Part shown: positions 44,831-57,189 of the stretch, piece by piece
Position numbering within the stretch: position 1 is the stretch's first letter
Layout of the letters: every line of letters begins with the position of its first letter
Source: Macrocystis pyrifera
Taxonomy: Eukaryota; Sar; Phaeophyceae; Laminariales; Laminariaceae
Direction of reading: 5' to 3'
Assembly: GCA_031763025.1 (NCBI GenBank)
Contig: JASSKH010000002.1
Location: 248,001 to 312,000 of the forward strand
Length of the DNA stretch: 64,000 bases
Made by a program: the position numbers and the translations under genes
The notes under the pieces: model-generated
Told to the model about the DNA's origin: nothing
The model's database searches: none
The model's input: the letters and a program-made list of their open reading frames with translations, nothing else

Positions 44831-46103
44831 TCAAAAGGAAAGTCCGATGCACGTTTGACCCTCTTCGATGTCTCCGGTCGTACCATTTTCTGTGTTGTAT
44901 ACCACTCGAGCGTTGCGCTCGAGCATCAGGTACAACACCTGAAGGACTACAAGCCAAGTACAAAAGGAAAGGACAAGAAAAACTGGAGCAGATGAAGATC
45001 GGCTACGCAAGCCCTAGGGGGGCACGGGTCACACGGGGTGACATAGTTTCAGCTGGACGATGATGAGCTTGCACACAACGGAGGAAGGTGTGGTTTGCTG
45101 TGTCCGGAGGGTTCGGGCTGATATATCGATGCAGCCCAACCTGAGTAGTACCAGGCCAACAGGTATGGAGCGGGTGAAACACAACCGTGGTGATCCTTCT
45201 CTTTTTCTGATGTCGTATCCACAGTCGAAAATGCCATATTATTCTTGCTGCGCGCTTTTCCTCGAGCGCAAAAAAAACAAATCGGGGGGGGTAGGCTGCT
45301 GTGTCGCCCTGATTGACTTAGACTTCAAATCACACACCAAAGCTAGAAAACTCGCGCAGCGCATGCCATAATATGCGGGACCACCGATGTAAGACCAGGG
45401 ACATGGACCCAATGAGATACTGGTAGCAAGCATGACATGGCGCATACCAGTGACGAGCTGCCCGGTGTGTTCGGAAAGGCATGGAATCCGAGTAGTAAAT
45501 TGATTGATGTGCTGTATTCATTTAGACTACCATGGAAAGTATTGCCGTGGGCTGTCAATATATGTACGACTCAATTAGTCAGCCCAACCTGATCAACCGT
45601 CAGTATTTTCGTTGTCACATATCACATGTACTGGTGTTGAAGAATATCTCGCTGTTGGTATCGAAACAGCAGTAGTAGGGAGTACTTTTGAATATCATTG
45701 CGGGATGAGCGCCTCCCATAGATGGTTCAAAGTGTGAAGCTGGACGTAGTTACTGATGAGCCTACCATGCCACGAAAACTTGTCTACCGCCGCCCGGAGC
45801 AAAGGCGCCTCAACTCGGAATTACACAGAAGAGCCGTATCTCCGTCTCTACAATGCTATCAGCAGTCTAAACACTAAGCGCGATACTCAAAAAGATGAAA
45901 ATAATAGTGCTGACGACCTGCACTGCCGTGCACTATTGGTATTAATATCAGTCTTAGTGCATGTAATTTGGAAGAAAATACAGGAACCATACTGCTGCTG
46001 TACGCTGTACCTGCAGTTTTTATTTATTTATTTCCCGAACAAGGTTGATCTATCGATATACGGGGTTGGTGAATACTAAACCACAAGCGTACAGGGGGGG
46101 GGG
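44831..46103. other. no gene recognised
   Basis: Unique-looking sequence without domain or repeat similarity. It may contain the original target of the Gypsy copy. Confidence 0.4.
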
Positions 46104-46320
46104 GCTCGCAGTATCTGGTATGCTTTTTACACATACGTACATAAAGGACGTATACAATATACCCATAATGCAAAAACTGTACGGCAAGATCCCGAGGGAC
46201 CCTTTGGCTCGCAGTATGCTTTTTGCACAAACGTACATAGAAGACGTACCTGGTGTACAATATATCCATGATACTAAAACTGTATGGCAAGATCGCGAGG
46301 GACCCTTGAGCCTATCTCTC
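46104..46320 (+). repeat. tandem duplication, about 100 bp x 2
   Basis: Copies at about 46108-46202 and 46206-46310 share GCTCGCAGTAT, GCTTTTT-CACA, CGTACATA, CAATATA and CTGTA(C/T)GGCAAGATC-CGAGGGACC. Copy 2 has CCTGGTG inserted after GACGTA relative to copy 1. Confidence 0.8.
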
Positions 46321-46609
46321 TGCCTATCTTGACGAGTTATCATGTTGACTCGTTGAAACAGCAGTACCTACACAGCAGTATCTGCTGGATGCACTACACA
46401 ACACCCGTATGTATGTATCTAGGGCGAAGAATCAGCACGGACACTATTGCTGGATGTCGACGAGTAGAAGAACGGTTTAATGTGAAGAACACACACATAC
46501 ACCATATTCACACGGGTCATACTTGAAGCTGGATGAACAGAGTGAAGCTGGGTAGAAGAAGTTGGTCTAACAAACTCAAGACAACAAACAACCTGGAGGA
46601 TGTATATAA

Positions 46610-46925
46610 ATATATGGGTAATACTATTGGTCGTACGGCAAGATCTCCCTCGATCCTTGGGCCTTACGATAGTTGTCCCTTACTACCGCAGCAGAGCATC
46701 AACACCACTGCCTCTCGGCATAAAGTACTGCTGTTGTGAAGCCGTTCCATATGGTGTTCATACTACTATAAATAAATTAACTGTTCATGATACTATAGGT
46801 CGTACGGCAAGATCTCCCTCGATCTTGGGCCCTAAAATAGTGTCCCATGCTGCCGCAGCACAAGTATCAACCCTGCTGCCTCCCGGCATGAAGCACTACT
46901 GCAGTGAAACCGGTCAGCTGTCCAG
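46610..46925 (+). repeat. tandem duplication, about 175 bp x 2
   Basis: Both copies contain GTCGTACGGCAAGATCTCCC, TGCCGCAGCA or a variant, CTGCCTC(T/C)CGGCAT and GTGAA(A)CCG. The GTACGGCAAGATC phrase is also in the preceding 100-bp repeats, so the two are related. Confidence 0.75.
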
Positions 46926-47037
46926 TACAGCGATCAGGTTTTTATTCGGGTGAAAGCACCGCATGAAAGCTACACGTTGAAACTGAGAACTAAACAACGA
47001 CTCAGATGTTCACAACATAGCTGGTGTTGTGGTCTTC

Positions 47038-47152
47038 TCGTACCCGGTACGTTGGCATTTCACTTGTTCTACCCGATACTGTATTCTCGTACCCGGTACG
47101 TTGGCAATTCATTTGCTTTGCCCGGTATGCACCGGTACGCTGGCATTTCCCT
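47038..47152 (+). repeat. short tandem repeat, about 45 bp x 3
   Basis: Three units of (CTCGTACC)CGGTACG(T/C)TGGCA-TTC followed by TTG(C/T)T. Confidence 0.7.
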
Positions 47153-47261
47153 TGCTTTCTTGCTTTACTCATTGCTTTGTCTGCAAATAATGATAAATCA
47201 GAACGGACACTGGGTTGGACTGATGTAGTTGGGTATATAGAACGGTATGGCACACACATAG

Positions 47262-47981
47262 GGGAAGCACGTACCCCTACGACTCAAAACCCTCGCACCA
47301 CCGCTCGTTATCGAAGCAACAGGCCAGAGGTATAAGCAGACGGCCCAGTTCTGGTACCTAGGCGGCATTTTCCACAAAAACGCTGACCTCTCGCTCGAAA
47401 TCGACCGACGGATCGGTCTCATGCGAGCATGCCTCAAACGGTTCGGCCCGGAGCTGTATGATAGGACAACCGCCCCCCCTAGCCTGAAAGTCCGAATGGT
47501 GAAGGCCGAGGTGATTGAGACCCTGCTGTACGGGTGTGTGACGTGGACCCTCAGAGCGGAACACTTTGCCAAGCTTCGAACGGCTCACCACCAAGTCCTG
47601 TTGCGAGTCAATGGCTTCCAGCGCCGACTTCGTACTGACCATGCCACCCTCTCGTACGCGAAGGCCCTCAAGATGACACGTTGCGAGAGCATCGAAACGG
47701 CCATCCGCAAACGGCGTCTCTTCTTCGCGGGGGGGGTGGCACGGCAAAGCAAGGATCGATTACCGAGTCGGGTGATGTTCGGGACGTTTGCTGGTGGGGA
47801 GAACCCGAGACCTGGCGGACAGGTTAAGACTTGGCATAGGTGCGTAGTCGAAGACCTTAGGGGGCAAATTTTATACGTCACGGGACAGCTTACGCGGACT
47901 TTAATTGCGCGCCGCGCAATGTATGCAAAACCCCTGTTTTGGCAGATACTGGAGCGATGTATAGTCATTCCCAGTGACTAG
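47262..47981 (+). pseudogene. LINE reverse transcriptase, 3' fragment
   Basis: The frame is open from about 47262 to TAG at 47979-47981. It shows GQRYKQTAQFWYLGG, ADLSLEIDRRIG, KAEVIETLLYGCVTWT, the HHQVLLR region, and IRKRRLFFAG, typical of the C-terminal part of LINE-type RT ORF2 after the catalytic palm. The endonuclease and the catalytic FADD-type motif are missing, so the copy is 5'-truncated, as is common after incomplete target-primed reverse transcription. No poly-A tail is seen directly after it. Confidence 0.85.
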
Positions 47982-48007
47982 AGGCAACCTTTATGAGAAT
48001 CCTCGGC

Positions 48008-48450
48008 AGACTTCGATCGACAAAACCAACGACACCGTCATGAAATCTGAACGGAATGCGCTGGTTAAGGTCTCCGACCCAGCCTAGTGTCACAGTGCTC
48101 ACACCTCGGTCGGTGATATGTGGCGTGGGCTGACCAGGCGTCTGATAAAAAAACATTTTGGCACTGGTCTGTCGAAGACAGACGACAAAAATCTCTACCA
48201 CTCACCGATGGCAAAAAATAGACTATTTCTCAGGTTTGACATCGATCGACAAACCCAACGATTACGTCACGAACTCTGAATGCAGTGCGCTGGTTAGCGG
48301 CTCCGACCCACACTAGTATCACAGTTCTCACACCTCGGTCGGTGATATGTGGCGTGGGTGGGCCAGGCGTCTACTAAAGACATATTTGGCAGCTGGTATG
48401 TAGAAAATAGACGACAAAAACTCTCGATTCCTCTCCGTTGGCACGAAACA
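48008..48450 (+). repeat. tandem duplication, about 235 bp x 2
   Basis: The copies start at about 48008 and 48243 and share CGATCGACAAA-CCAACGA, GCGCTGGTTA, CTCACACCTCGGTCGGTGAT, GTGGCGTGGG and AGACGACAAAAA. They lie 3' of the LINE fragment and could be its 3' UTR or an older duplication. Confidence 0.85.
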
Positions 48451-48827
48451 GAACTTTTTGAAAGCTCTGACGAAGAGCGTAGGACGCCGCGGCCAACCTC
48501 TCGCCCCCTGGACGACGGATTCCAATTATACCTCCCAGGCCATAATTTGCACTTATTGGCCTTGCCCGGTACCAAGTTCGTTGACCATGGGTGGAGTATA
48601 TGTCGAGATCGAAGGTCAATCGTCGCGTGACTGCGGGTGTGCGAGCTGCGAGCTGTGTCTTTCTTCTTCTAGTTTGTGTGCGGCGTGATTTCACGTGGTT
48701 CCCGTGGTTCCCGTTAATACAGCGATTTTATTGGAAGATGGCTCCCGTCGTTCGCGTTATTTCAGCCATTTGATTGGAAGATAGCTGGCGTCAACTGCCC
48801 CGTGTTATTTTAGACTTGCCACCTTAG

Positions 48828-49146
48828 GGAGTTCCTAGCCACCGAAGGGTCAACGGAACTTGCTCCCTTGGTGTTTGGAGTTGAGACCGCACTGTGGCCC
48901 ACTGCTGCAAAAAAGGCGGGGAAGTGGTACCGGGGGATCCTGGAAGCAGCCGAACGGTTCATGGTGAGGTGGCACGAGGCTGAGGCTGAGCTGAGCAGGC
49001 AGCGCCGCGCATCCGCCGTGGGTGGGGTCCAAGGGAATGGGGGGAAGAGGGGCAACAAGAGGAGTAGCAGAAAACCCGACCAAGGGAATGCTAAGTTTGA
49101 CCCTAATTCCAAGTGTTTCGTCCGCGCAGTGGAAGGGCAGTTCTAA
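48828..49146 (+). CDS. unrecognised ORF or 3' exon
   Basis: The frame follows a TTATTTTAG...CCACCTTAG acceptor-like site and runs to TAA at 49144-49146 (about 105 codons). It encodes a segment with ALWPTAAKKAGKWYRGI, a helix rich in Glu/Ala/Arg and a Lys/Arg/Gly/Asn-rich stretch. Codon composition is more regular than in neighbours, and no stop interrupts it. No family is recognised and no upstream exon can be shown. It could equally be a transposon remnant. Confidence 0.3.
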
Positions 49147-50077
49147 AAGCCACACGCCCAATGCCCAAACTAGAGGTTCCCTGAATGTAAAAAAAAAAAC
49201 GCTAGCGATGCGGGAGTTTGCGAACGCGAGCGTGTAGGTGTTGAGCGTACCACGCATCCCTGTTTTATTTGTCCGTATCCGAGTAGCGGATGATCCGCCT
49301 GATCAGAGAGGAATGCTTGAAGAGACACTAAATTGCATGGCACCGAATGCCGAGAAACATGTTGGGATCATACGGCTGCTCTCCAGGTGACCATCTTTGA
49401 TCGCCACGATGGCACAATAACAGTGACAGTCGAGTAAGAGGCAAGTCGACACAAAACCCCAGCTAAGAGAGTGGTATAGCTGGATACAGCCAAGCATCTA
49501 TTACGACCGACCAGGCTCCTTAACCCAATATCAGGGGGATACAGACCATCAGTGTTTCGCTATACGTTTTCGTGATATAATACCTAGGCTTTGGGACTGT
49601 TCACACAGATTCAGTTTATATACAGATACTCGACGTCACGCGCACAGGAGGTACATGAGAAGGCGTATACCAGGTATCATAACGTTTGGATACCCACATG
49701 TAGGAAGGAGCGAGTGCATGTGCAAGTCGCCACACCACGCACAGGTACACATTTGTGAGACGCTAAACCGAGATGGAACGTGACGAGCTTTGGTATGATC
49801 TGCGCAACCTAACAGGATACTGTTTGTCGCTCAAAGCATAGTGGTCGAGGGTTGAAGGAACGAATCGACAGGTGTGATTGGAATGCCAGTAGGTGGTAGG
49901 CAGTTTTTGTTCTGGGGGGGTGTTTGTCTCCACCTTGCTGCAACTACTTCCACAAAAAGCGTTATACGAGGGGTACGATTTGGAAGTAGGTCTGGACGAA
50001 TGCCGTTTAAGACGCGCGATTGATTTTAACACGAACAAGTTGCACGAGTGGACGGTGTCCGTGCTGGGGGGGGGGGT
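49147..50077. other. no gene recognised
   Basis: AT-balanced intergenic-looking sequence; one TACCAGGTA motif at 49668. Small open frames without features. Confidence 0.4.
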
Positions 50078-50320
50078 GGCGTGAACGTCAGTACCTTCAA
50101 ACACTTCTTAACTCGGAATCAAATATTTACCTTGGCTAGCGCCAGTAAGTCGATGTGGAGTACCTTGAAACGACCTAGGTCACTCGAATAAAGGCGGCGC
50201 AAACGCCAGTAGCTTCAAACACTTACTTAACTCGGAATCAAATATTTACCTTGGCTAGTGCCAGCAAGTCGATGTGGCGTGAACGTCAGTACCTTGAAAC
50301 GACCTAAGTCACTCGAATAA
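50078..50320 (+). repeat. tandem duplication, about 117 bp x 2
   Basis: Both copies contain CGTCAGTACCTTCAAACACTT-like starts, AACTCGGAATCAAATATTTA, CCAG(T/C)AAGTCGATGTGG and CGACCTA-GTCACTCGAATAA. Confidence 0.85.
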
Positions 50321-51195
50321 TAATTTTGGCCCGGAGTAGAAAGAACTGATGAACTTCCTACAGCCCGTGATGGACGTATGCATAAAACGACATCCACATT
50401 CGCAAGGAATACCTACTCTCAATGCAGAGAAGTTTGAGATCATCACCAAAAGATCACCAAAAGAAAGGCCTATATAAAATATAAAACGCGTGATACGCGC
50501 GACCGAAGTATCACACACAGCTTGCCAAGGACTAGCGTGGAAGCTGGCAAAGATGAGCTTCGAAGAAATCCTCGATCTCTTAGCTGTTTCTTTTGTTCTG
50601 TCAACATATCAAAACGTGGTATCCATACCAAGAAACTAGAGATATCTGGACAAACTTCAGAGTAGCAGATGGATTCTAACTTACGTAGAAACATTTGTTG
50701 AAGGAAGGTACAGTGAGAAACGTCTGGCGAAGTTAAGTGAATGGTGGAAGTATGGACATAGTCCACTGCGCACGCTGAAACGTGACAAAGGTGCGTGAAG
50801 TTTTGCCACATCGATAGAAACAAGTACGTGAGTATATTGGAATACTGATCGGTGAACCGTTATAACAGGTTTGACAAGTCAACCCCGCAGATATATATAG
50901 AGGGGCAAAGTAGACAGCCACCGCAGCGTCTCGGTAGTGTGGCCACGTATAGCCATACGACAAAAGACTGGCAGAATTATCTGAAGTCTCAGTTAAAGGT
51001 TAGGTGGTGGGGTAGGACGATGGTAGCATGTCTGACCAAAAGCTTAAACGTGTAGGTTATTGTCAAAGTGCAGACGTAGGCCTTCGAGAGGAACCCCCAC
51101 CTCAGATGCAGGAGCCAGGAAGAAAACATGTTTTTTCGCAGATGAGCACATGCTCCGAGCGTGTTAGACAGATGTGGCGCTGGCAGTTGCAAGTG

Positions 51196-51690
51196 AAGAC
51201 TGTACGAGGGTTAGGTCCGCCGCTCTTCTCAACACCGTCCAAGGTCAGCACCGCGGGAACAAGAGGCGCTGCAACATTGGGCCGACGGCGATAGACGGGG
51301 GAGGAAGGCTGAAGAACATCTGGACGAAGGTCAGGACCGCCGTTCTTCTTACCACCGTCCAAGGGCAACACCGCGGAAAGGAAGGGCGCTGCAACATCGG
51401 GCTGACGGCGATGGATGGAAGAGGAAAGCCCAAGAACATCTGGACTAAGGTCAGGACCGCCGTTCTTCTTACCACCGTCCAAGGGCAACACCGCGGAAAG
51501 GAAGGGCGCTGCAACATCGGGCCGACGGCGATGGATGGAAGAGGAATGCTGAAGAACGTCTGGACGAAGGTCAGGACCGCCGCTCTTCTTACCACCGTCT
51601 GAGGGCAGCACTAATGGAAGGAGAGGAGCTGCAACATCGAGCCGGGGGCGAGGTGCGGAGGTGGAAGGCGCAGGCGCTGCAGCGGTCTAT
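51196..51690 (+). repeat. 120-bp tandem array, 4 units
   Basis: Units start at about 51196, 51313, 51433 and 51553. Each holds GGTCAGGACCGCCG, TCTTCTTACCACCGTCC, AACACCGCGGAAAGGAAGGG and GCTGCAACATCGGGC. Length 120 keeps the frame, so a 40-residue repeat can be read on the plus strand and another on the minus. No flanking coding context is known. Confidence 0.9.
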
Positions 51691-51699
51691 GATCGAAAT

Positions 51700-51832
51700 A
51701 CCCGCAGGGCACCGTCGCTCATATGCGCCGGTCTGGGGGGGTGTCCGAGGAGGAAAGCGCACACGCTGTCGCCGGGCTAGCACCGGGGCGCCGGCTTTGT
51801 GCCGACAATGGTTATGTGTCGGGCAGGGGGGG
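51700..51832 (-). repeat. copy of the 110-120 bp tandem repeat
   Basis: The complement of this segment matches the units at 30.8-31.1 and 35.3 kb (CCCCCCTGCCCGACACATAA, TGTCGGCAC, GGCGACAGCGTG). It directly adjoins the 562-bp repeat at 51833, so the target of that insertion may be this repeat. Confidence 0.6.
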
Positions 51833-52393
51833 TGTTACAGCGGGTGGTGCCAGGGAGGGAGGTTCATAGCGCTGTGACTGTCGTGACCAGCGCTATGGGG
51901 AGGATAATACGGCGCGAGACCACTGTCCTGATCAGGGTCACGCGTCGGGTCTATTCGATAGGCAGAGGGCAAGCTTTGGTTAGCATCCTCTGGGCGGATC
52001 TTATAGGGGCAGGGAGGATCCCCGGTGTGGGAACGCCTTCGGTCTCGGGTACAGAGCCAGTAACGAGGTTCCGGGACCACCCGGTGTTTACAAAACACCA
52101 CCAAGTGAAGAAAGAAAGTCAAGCAAAGTGATCTGTGTTACCTGTCCTATCGATCCCCAGCCCCTTGGGCCCTGCTTTGCCCGTCGTACCCGTCATCGTG
52201 TCTGTGATGCTTCGTTGAGTGTTCACGCTGACTGCTTGCATCTACCGCATTGCATCGATCCAGGTTCTGCGTGACCCGATCATTACTGCTTGAAGGCACT
52301 TCCTCGAACTCCCGAACAACAGGTGAGCCGGCCTCAGATATCTAACGAACGCAGGTCCTTTTTACGGTCTGAGAGCTGTACCCTGCTGTAACA
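51833..52393 (+). mobile_element. 562-bp LTR-like repeat, copy 2
   Basis: Ends TGTTACAGC and GCTGTAACA as in 36922-37483, with only scattered differences. The TAACA/TGTTA array follows on its right, whereas copy 1 has it on its left. Confidence 0.7.
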
Positions 52394-54070
52394 TAACATT
52401 GTGTTAAAGTGTTACCTTGATCTCTTACTGACCGCAGTATATGTGTTACGGTGTTAGGGCATGCAGCCCATAACGAGTAACACTGTGTTAGCGTGTTAGC
52501 GGAATTCCTGGTGGCTATCGCAACACACGTTGAAGGGATACCGTACATGGTCACTTAAACGTTCACATTATGTTACCGTGTTAGCGGCATCAGCCCGTAG
52601 CGAGTAACGTTATGTTAGTGTGTCAGCGGGATTCTTCGTGCTACCGTAACACCCTCCTTTCGACGGATAACGTGCACGGCCAAACAAACGCGTACATAGC
52701 ACTATGTTAGTGTGTTAGTGAAATTCCTAGGGGTTATCGTAACACACGTTAGAGGAATGACGTATATTGTTATGGTCAATACAACGTTAACATTATGTTA
52801 CCGTATCAGTCGCAGCAGCAGTCCGTTTCGAGCGACGTTATGTGAGGGTATTACGGATGTCTTGCTACCATAACAACATAGCATACGTCAAACGGATAAC
52901 GTATATATATGATCGATAAAACACTATTAATAGCATTATGTTAATGTTGTTAACTCGTATGCAATGTATGTAGCGACACAAGTTGGTAGATAACGTGCAC
53001 CCCCAGTCTAAAGTCAACAATATGTTACTGCCGTGTTAACTCGTACGTGCGAGTGTGCAGATTACGTTATGGATTGATAACGTAATGATGGATAACGTAC
53101 TGGCGGGGTTTCCACATAAAAATGAGGCGTTTTTTTGCTGGGATCCCTCCTAAATATCCCCTGTTTGGGGGTTTTAAAATATGGAGGCGTTTTTTTTTTA
53201 CTCCCACACGCCCGCTTTACCACTATAACACAGGTAACACATGTTAGATCTCGGGAAGATCCAAAGGGTAACGTACAGTAGTAACATTACGTTAGAACGA
53301 CTCCGGCCCTAACGGTAACTCAGTAAAATAAAGACCCGGATTGTTTTTTATGGTAACACGGTAATGGAATGTTACCATCAGATCTTTACTGACGGTAACA
53401 CCGTAACATAATGTTACAGAGACTTCCGCATTTAAGCTAACATCCTAATATAATGTTGCGTATGGGCCGGCTAAGGCTGTAACGTATCTAACGTACGTTA
53501 AGTGTTACGTTATCCGAACCTAAGGCAATCATATGGGGGGTCCAGATAACGTACGTAGTATTAGTAGTGCTGGCCATTGCGTTATGTTACGTTATTGTGT
53601 TACCTGTAACACAATTTAATGTTATGTGTTAGTAGTGCTGGCGAACATGGTAACGTTATGTTACGGTGATATGTGTAACACTCCTCCTAAGGGTATCATA
53701 ATGTTATTGTGTTACGTCTAACGCTGCGTCGACAATAACATTATGTTATCGTGTTAGTAAGCATGCGGATATCGATCTGGGCATGTTAGAGTGATAACGT
53801 ACGTGTTTGGTCAAAGCCTAACACTGTGTTACGGTGTTAGTTCAAGGACTGATCACGGCATAACATAATGTTACTGTACCAGAGCTGGACGATACCGAGC
53901 AGCAACATAACGTTAAGGCTCGTGCACGTTCGTGGGTTTCCAGTTAACACTGTGTTACCGCGTTACTGTGATCGCTCCTCTAGTGCTAACACTATGTTAG
54001 TGCGTTACCACATTCCTGTGTTAGGCCCCATAACGTAGAAAAGTGTTATCCGAGTGTTACGTTCTCCGAG
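52394..54070. repeat. array of TAACA-N3-TGTTA palindromes
   Basis: About 1.7 kb in which a 13-bp palindrome recurs: exact arms at 52478, 52788, 53404, 53736, 53819, 53861, 53945 and 53987, and many near matches (52564, 52605, 52697). Several are followed by (C/G)GTGTTAG. Spacing in the left part is often close to 90 bp. Sequence between sites is variable, so selection or origin acts on the palindrome rather than on the whole unit. No ORF. Confidence 0.8.
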
Positions 54071-54404
54071 GTGTGGAAATGAGTATCGGGCTCTCGAGTG
54101 CAGAGGTGGTGGCAGTCTACCGTACGTAACTCTCTCTCTCTTATCTCCTACGAGTAGTATCTGTTGTGTTCGGAGTACTCACGTACTTGGAGCATGAAAT
54201 GTGTACGGTATTTGGGAGTTCCACACAAGAAATATGCGTGTTTTTGTGTGGAGCATTCAACGGGTTGTGACATGTTTTGTCCGCCGCTTCATGTTCGACT
54301 TGAGGTTCTTCCCCTTTTCTTCCTTGTCTTTTTGTGTGTTTTACGTGGAAAATACATGTACCTTGAGGGGCTTCTATGAGCTGACTCAGGGCTTGGCATT
54401 ACTC

Positions 54405-54765
54405 AGCCGGCACTAAAGAGGGACCATAAATGTACTCGGGCGTACCCAGGTATCCACCCGGTGGGTATATACCCGGGTATCTACCGTATCACACTAGGGT
54501 GATAAGATAACACATCCTCCTCGGACGAGTTTCCAAGCCGATTTTCTCGGCAATGGGGAGAGTGCAACCGGTACTACTCAACCGGCACTGTAGAGGGACC
54601 ACAAATGTACTCTGGGCGTACCGACGTACCTACCCGGATACCCGGGTATCTATCGTATCACAATAGGGTAAGAAGATAACACACCCCCCTCGGACGAGTT
54701 TCCCAGCCGGCAGAGGGGACAGGGCAACCGACACCAGTCAACCCGCACTATAGAGAGACCACTCA
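54405..54765 (+). repeat. tandem array of about 175-bp units with GGCACTATAGAGGGACC motif
   Basis: The units begin at about 54410, 54585 and (partial) 54740 with GGCACT-(A/G)AGAGGGACCA. Shared parts include TGTACTC-GGGCGTACC, ACCCGGGTATCTA, CGTATCACA-TAGGGT and CTCGGACGAGTTTCC. The start motif is the terminus of the TIR element at 868-1073. Confidence 0.8.
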
Positions 54766-54837
54766 TTACATAAGTGCGAGGGTGTTTGCTCAGTTAAAAG
54801 GGGGGGGGGGTCAAACGACAGCCTCTCCTACGCACAA

Positions 54838-55165
54838 TGTGAAGGTGTCACCTACTGAGCTATAGGGGCAAAAGATCGATCGATTACCCTGCCCAGGGTA
54901 ATCCTTATAACACCCCCCCCCCCCCCTGAGCGGCGGGATCTTTGGGGCGTCGGAACCGTATACGTCTGTACGCTGACCTACCCGCTTCCTTTTATTACCT
55001 GGGGAACCAGGGAGATGTGTTTTTAGGGACACACGCGCAAGCGTTTCTATTAAAGAAACGTTCGAAGTGAGGTTTCCTGGACGACGTCAAACGTGATGGA
55101 TTTACTCACTGAGCCACAGGCGTAAAAGATCAGTCGATTACCTAGCCCAGGGTAATCCCTATAAC
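54838..55165 (-). mobile_element. tRNA-derived SINE, copy I
   Basis: The body (54916-55085) is flanked by two head segments, the right one decayed (55086-55165), the left one (54838-54915) with an intact A-box complement (TAGCTCAGTAGG). The 14-base C run (complement G) sits at the variable G position. Confidence 0.7.
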
Positions 55166-55990
55166 ACAAGGTATACCTGACTTTGTTCACTCTGCCTAGC
55201 TTTCAACTGATTTTAGCCAACTTAGCCAATCAGAGAGGCCATACGTCCACTGTTTTTTCTCTCCGAATACGTCTGCGCTCCCTCGGTTGAAATTCGTTTG
55301 TACTAACCTTGTATTAATGTAAAAACTCTGTACTCGTACGTAAGTACGCAAGTACGTATCTATGCATGCATACATGCGTACGCTGGTTTCACTTTTTCTT
55401 CTTTGGGGTTTGCGATGTGCTTCATTCAGTTAGTTGTTGTAATGTGTACTCGGTTGTTTTCTATGGTCGCATCAGTCTTTGCAGCCTGGACATACGGCAT
55501 TTCTGCACCACCCCGCGTCGAGGTGGTCTCAGGTTTGGTACGGCAAGATAATTTCGTGCCGAGCAGGCGGTTCCGCGAGGACAGTCTAGAAGCGTTAAAT
55601 CTGTCAACGGCGGGGGGGGGGGGGGCAAATACTCTTGGCGCTCCCGCCGTGGCGAAACAAAGCCTTCGTAGTGACTCTCTGCAGATTCAAGTGGAGCCCG
55701 TGCTCCCAATACCCCAAAGAAAACGAAACAGTTCAGATTTTGGAGGCCATGTGGCACGCTTAAAGGGACGCTGGCACCCAAGCGTACCCTGGTTCCCGGG
55801 TTTCCGGTGACTGTAATCTCCAGAGTTTTAATCGGAACAGAAAAAAAAACATCGCTACCCTAACACGCTACGTTTAGAACGTCGGCCGGTTCGTACTTGC
55901 CGGAGAGCGACGGTGACTTGTTAGAGGTTCATCACAGCAGCTTGGATTTCTCTCGAGAATGATCCCCCGAAGGTTCTCCACAGAGGCCTA
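55166..55990. other. no gene recognised
   Basis: A frame at 55403-55810 is open for 135 codons but passes a G run and has no domain or splice support. Confidence 0.4.
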
Positions 55991-56345
55991 TGTGAAGGTG
56001 TTACCTACTGAGCAATAGGGGTAAAAGATGGATCGATTACCCAGCCCAGGGTAATCCTTTCAACACTCTACCCCGCTCTGAACGGCAGGATCTTTGGGGC
56101 GTCGGCACCGTATACGGCCGTACGCTGATCTACCCGCTTCGTTTCAATACCTGGGGAACCAGGGAGCTATGTTTTTAGGGACGCACGCGATAGCGTTTCT
56201 TTAAATGAAACATTCGAAGTGAGATTCGAACTCACGAACCACGGACCCGTGTCCTCGATGACGACAAGTGTAAAGGTGTTACCTATTGAGCTATAGGGGT
56301 AAACGATCAATCGATTACCCAGACCAAGGTAATCCTTATAACACC
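55991..56345 (-). mobile_element. tRNA-derived SINE, copy II with intact A and B boxes
   Basis: On the minus strand the head at 56301-56216 starts CCCCTATAGCTCAATAGG. The A box TAGCTCAATAGG (56282-56293) fits TRGYNNARNNG, and the B box GTTCGAATC (56223-56231) fits GWTCRANNC. A perfect 5-bp T-stem (GTGAG/CTCAC) surrounds it. The acceptor stem cannot pair, so it is not a tRNA gene. A body of about 150 bp and a second truncated head follow. Confidence 0.8.
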
Positions 56346-57189
56346 TACACCTCGACTATTAATAGGAGGCGCTTGAGTGGTCGAAATTGGTCAAAATTTG
56401 GGGTGCACAACATGAGACAAAAAACAACCCCCCAACTAACAGTTTGCACGTCATTTATTTGCGGGACGGCTACAACTCTTTACAGGAAACTACACTGTCA
56501 GCCCGCGAATTTGAGGGATGCTCATGATGGTGGCGTCGGGTGCACCGGACGGCAGTCACATAGGCGGCGAGAAACGACCCACGAGGTGTTTTCGTGTACT
56601 CGAAGTCGCGAGCGAGTAGCATGAATATCTCGCAAAAATGCCCAAATATTTCATTTCACGCAAGGGAGCATAGCACAGTGGCTACATCACCGATGAAGAA
56701 ACGGCCGTCACTAGAAGATTGCTGTCCTCCAGGCGCATGATATACATCTTAGGCAATCGTCGAAGATGCTGCCTGGCCCAAAAGTACATTCCCATGATGG
56801 GTAGTAAGTTATTGGGCCCAAAAAAGTGTCTAATGGGCTACAAAGCTCAGGATTCTCGTATATTTGCGTCAACCATTCTACAACCACGAAGTACGGATCT
56901 TGGTTGCCAATCATTCTCTCTAATTCCAAATCGTATGTATTTATTGCCGAAACGCCCACGCGCGGGTACATGACGACGCATTCCTGAGCGTGCCATCCAG
57001 CGTCTCCTTAATGCTTTAGGCGCGTTCTTTTTTAAATGATTTTTCATGTGAGCAAAACACCGCTCGTGGCGCGCGTTTTTTACTTGGTTTTAGTGTGGAC
57101 CCGATTTTGACCAAACCAAATGGCTTACGTATAACTGATCTTGGCCACAGCCCTAAAAAACGTCATTGTGGAGACATTTGAACAATGTT
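56346..57189. other. no gene recognised
   Basis: It contains an isolated A-box-like TAGCACAGTGG near 56653 without a B box. Open frames at 56700-56970 on both strands have no domain. Confidence 0.4.
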
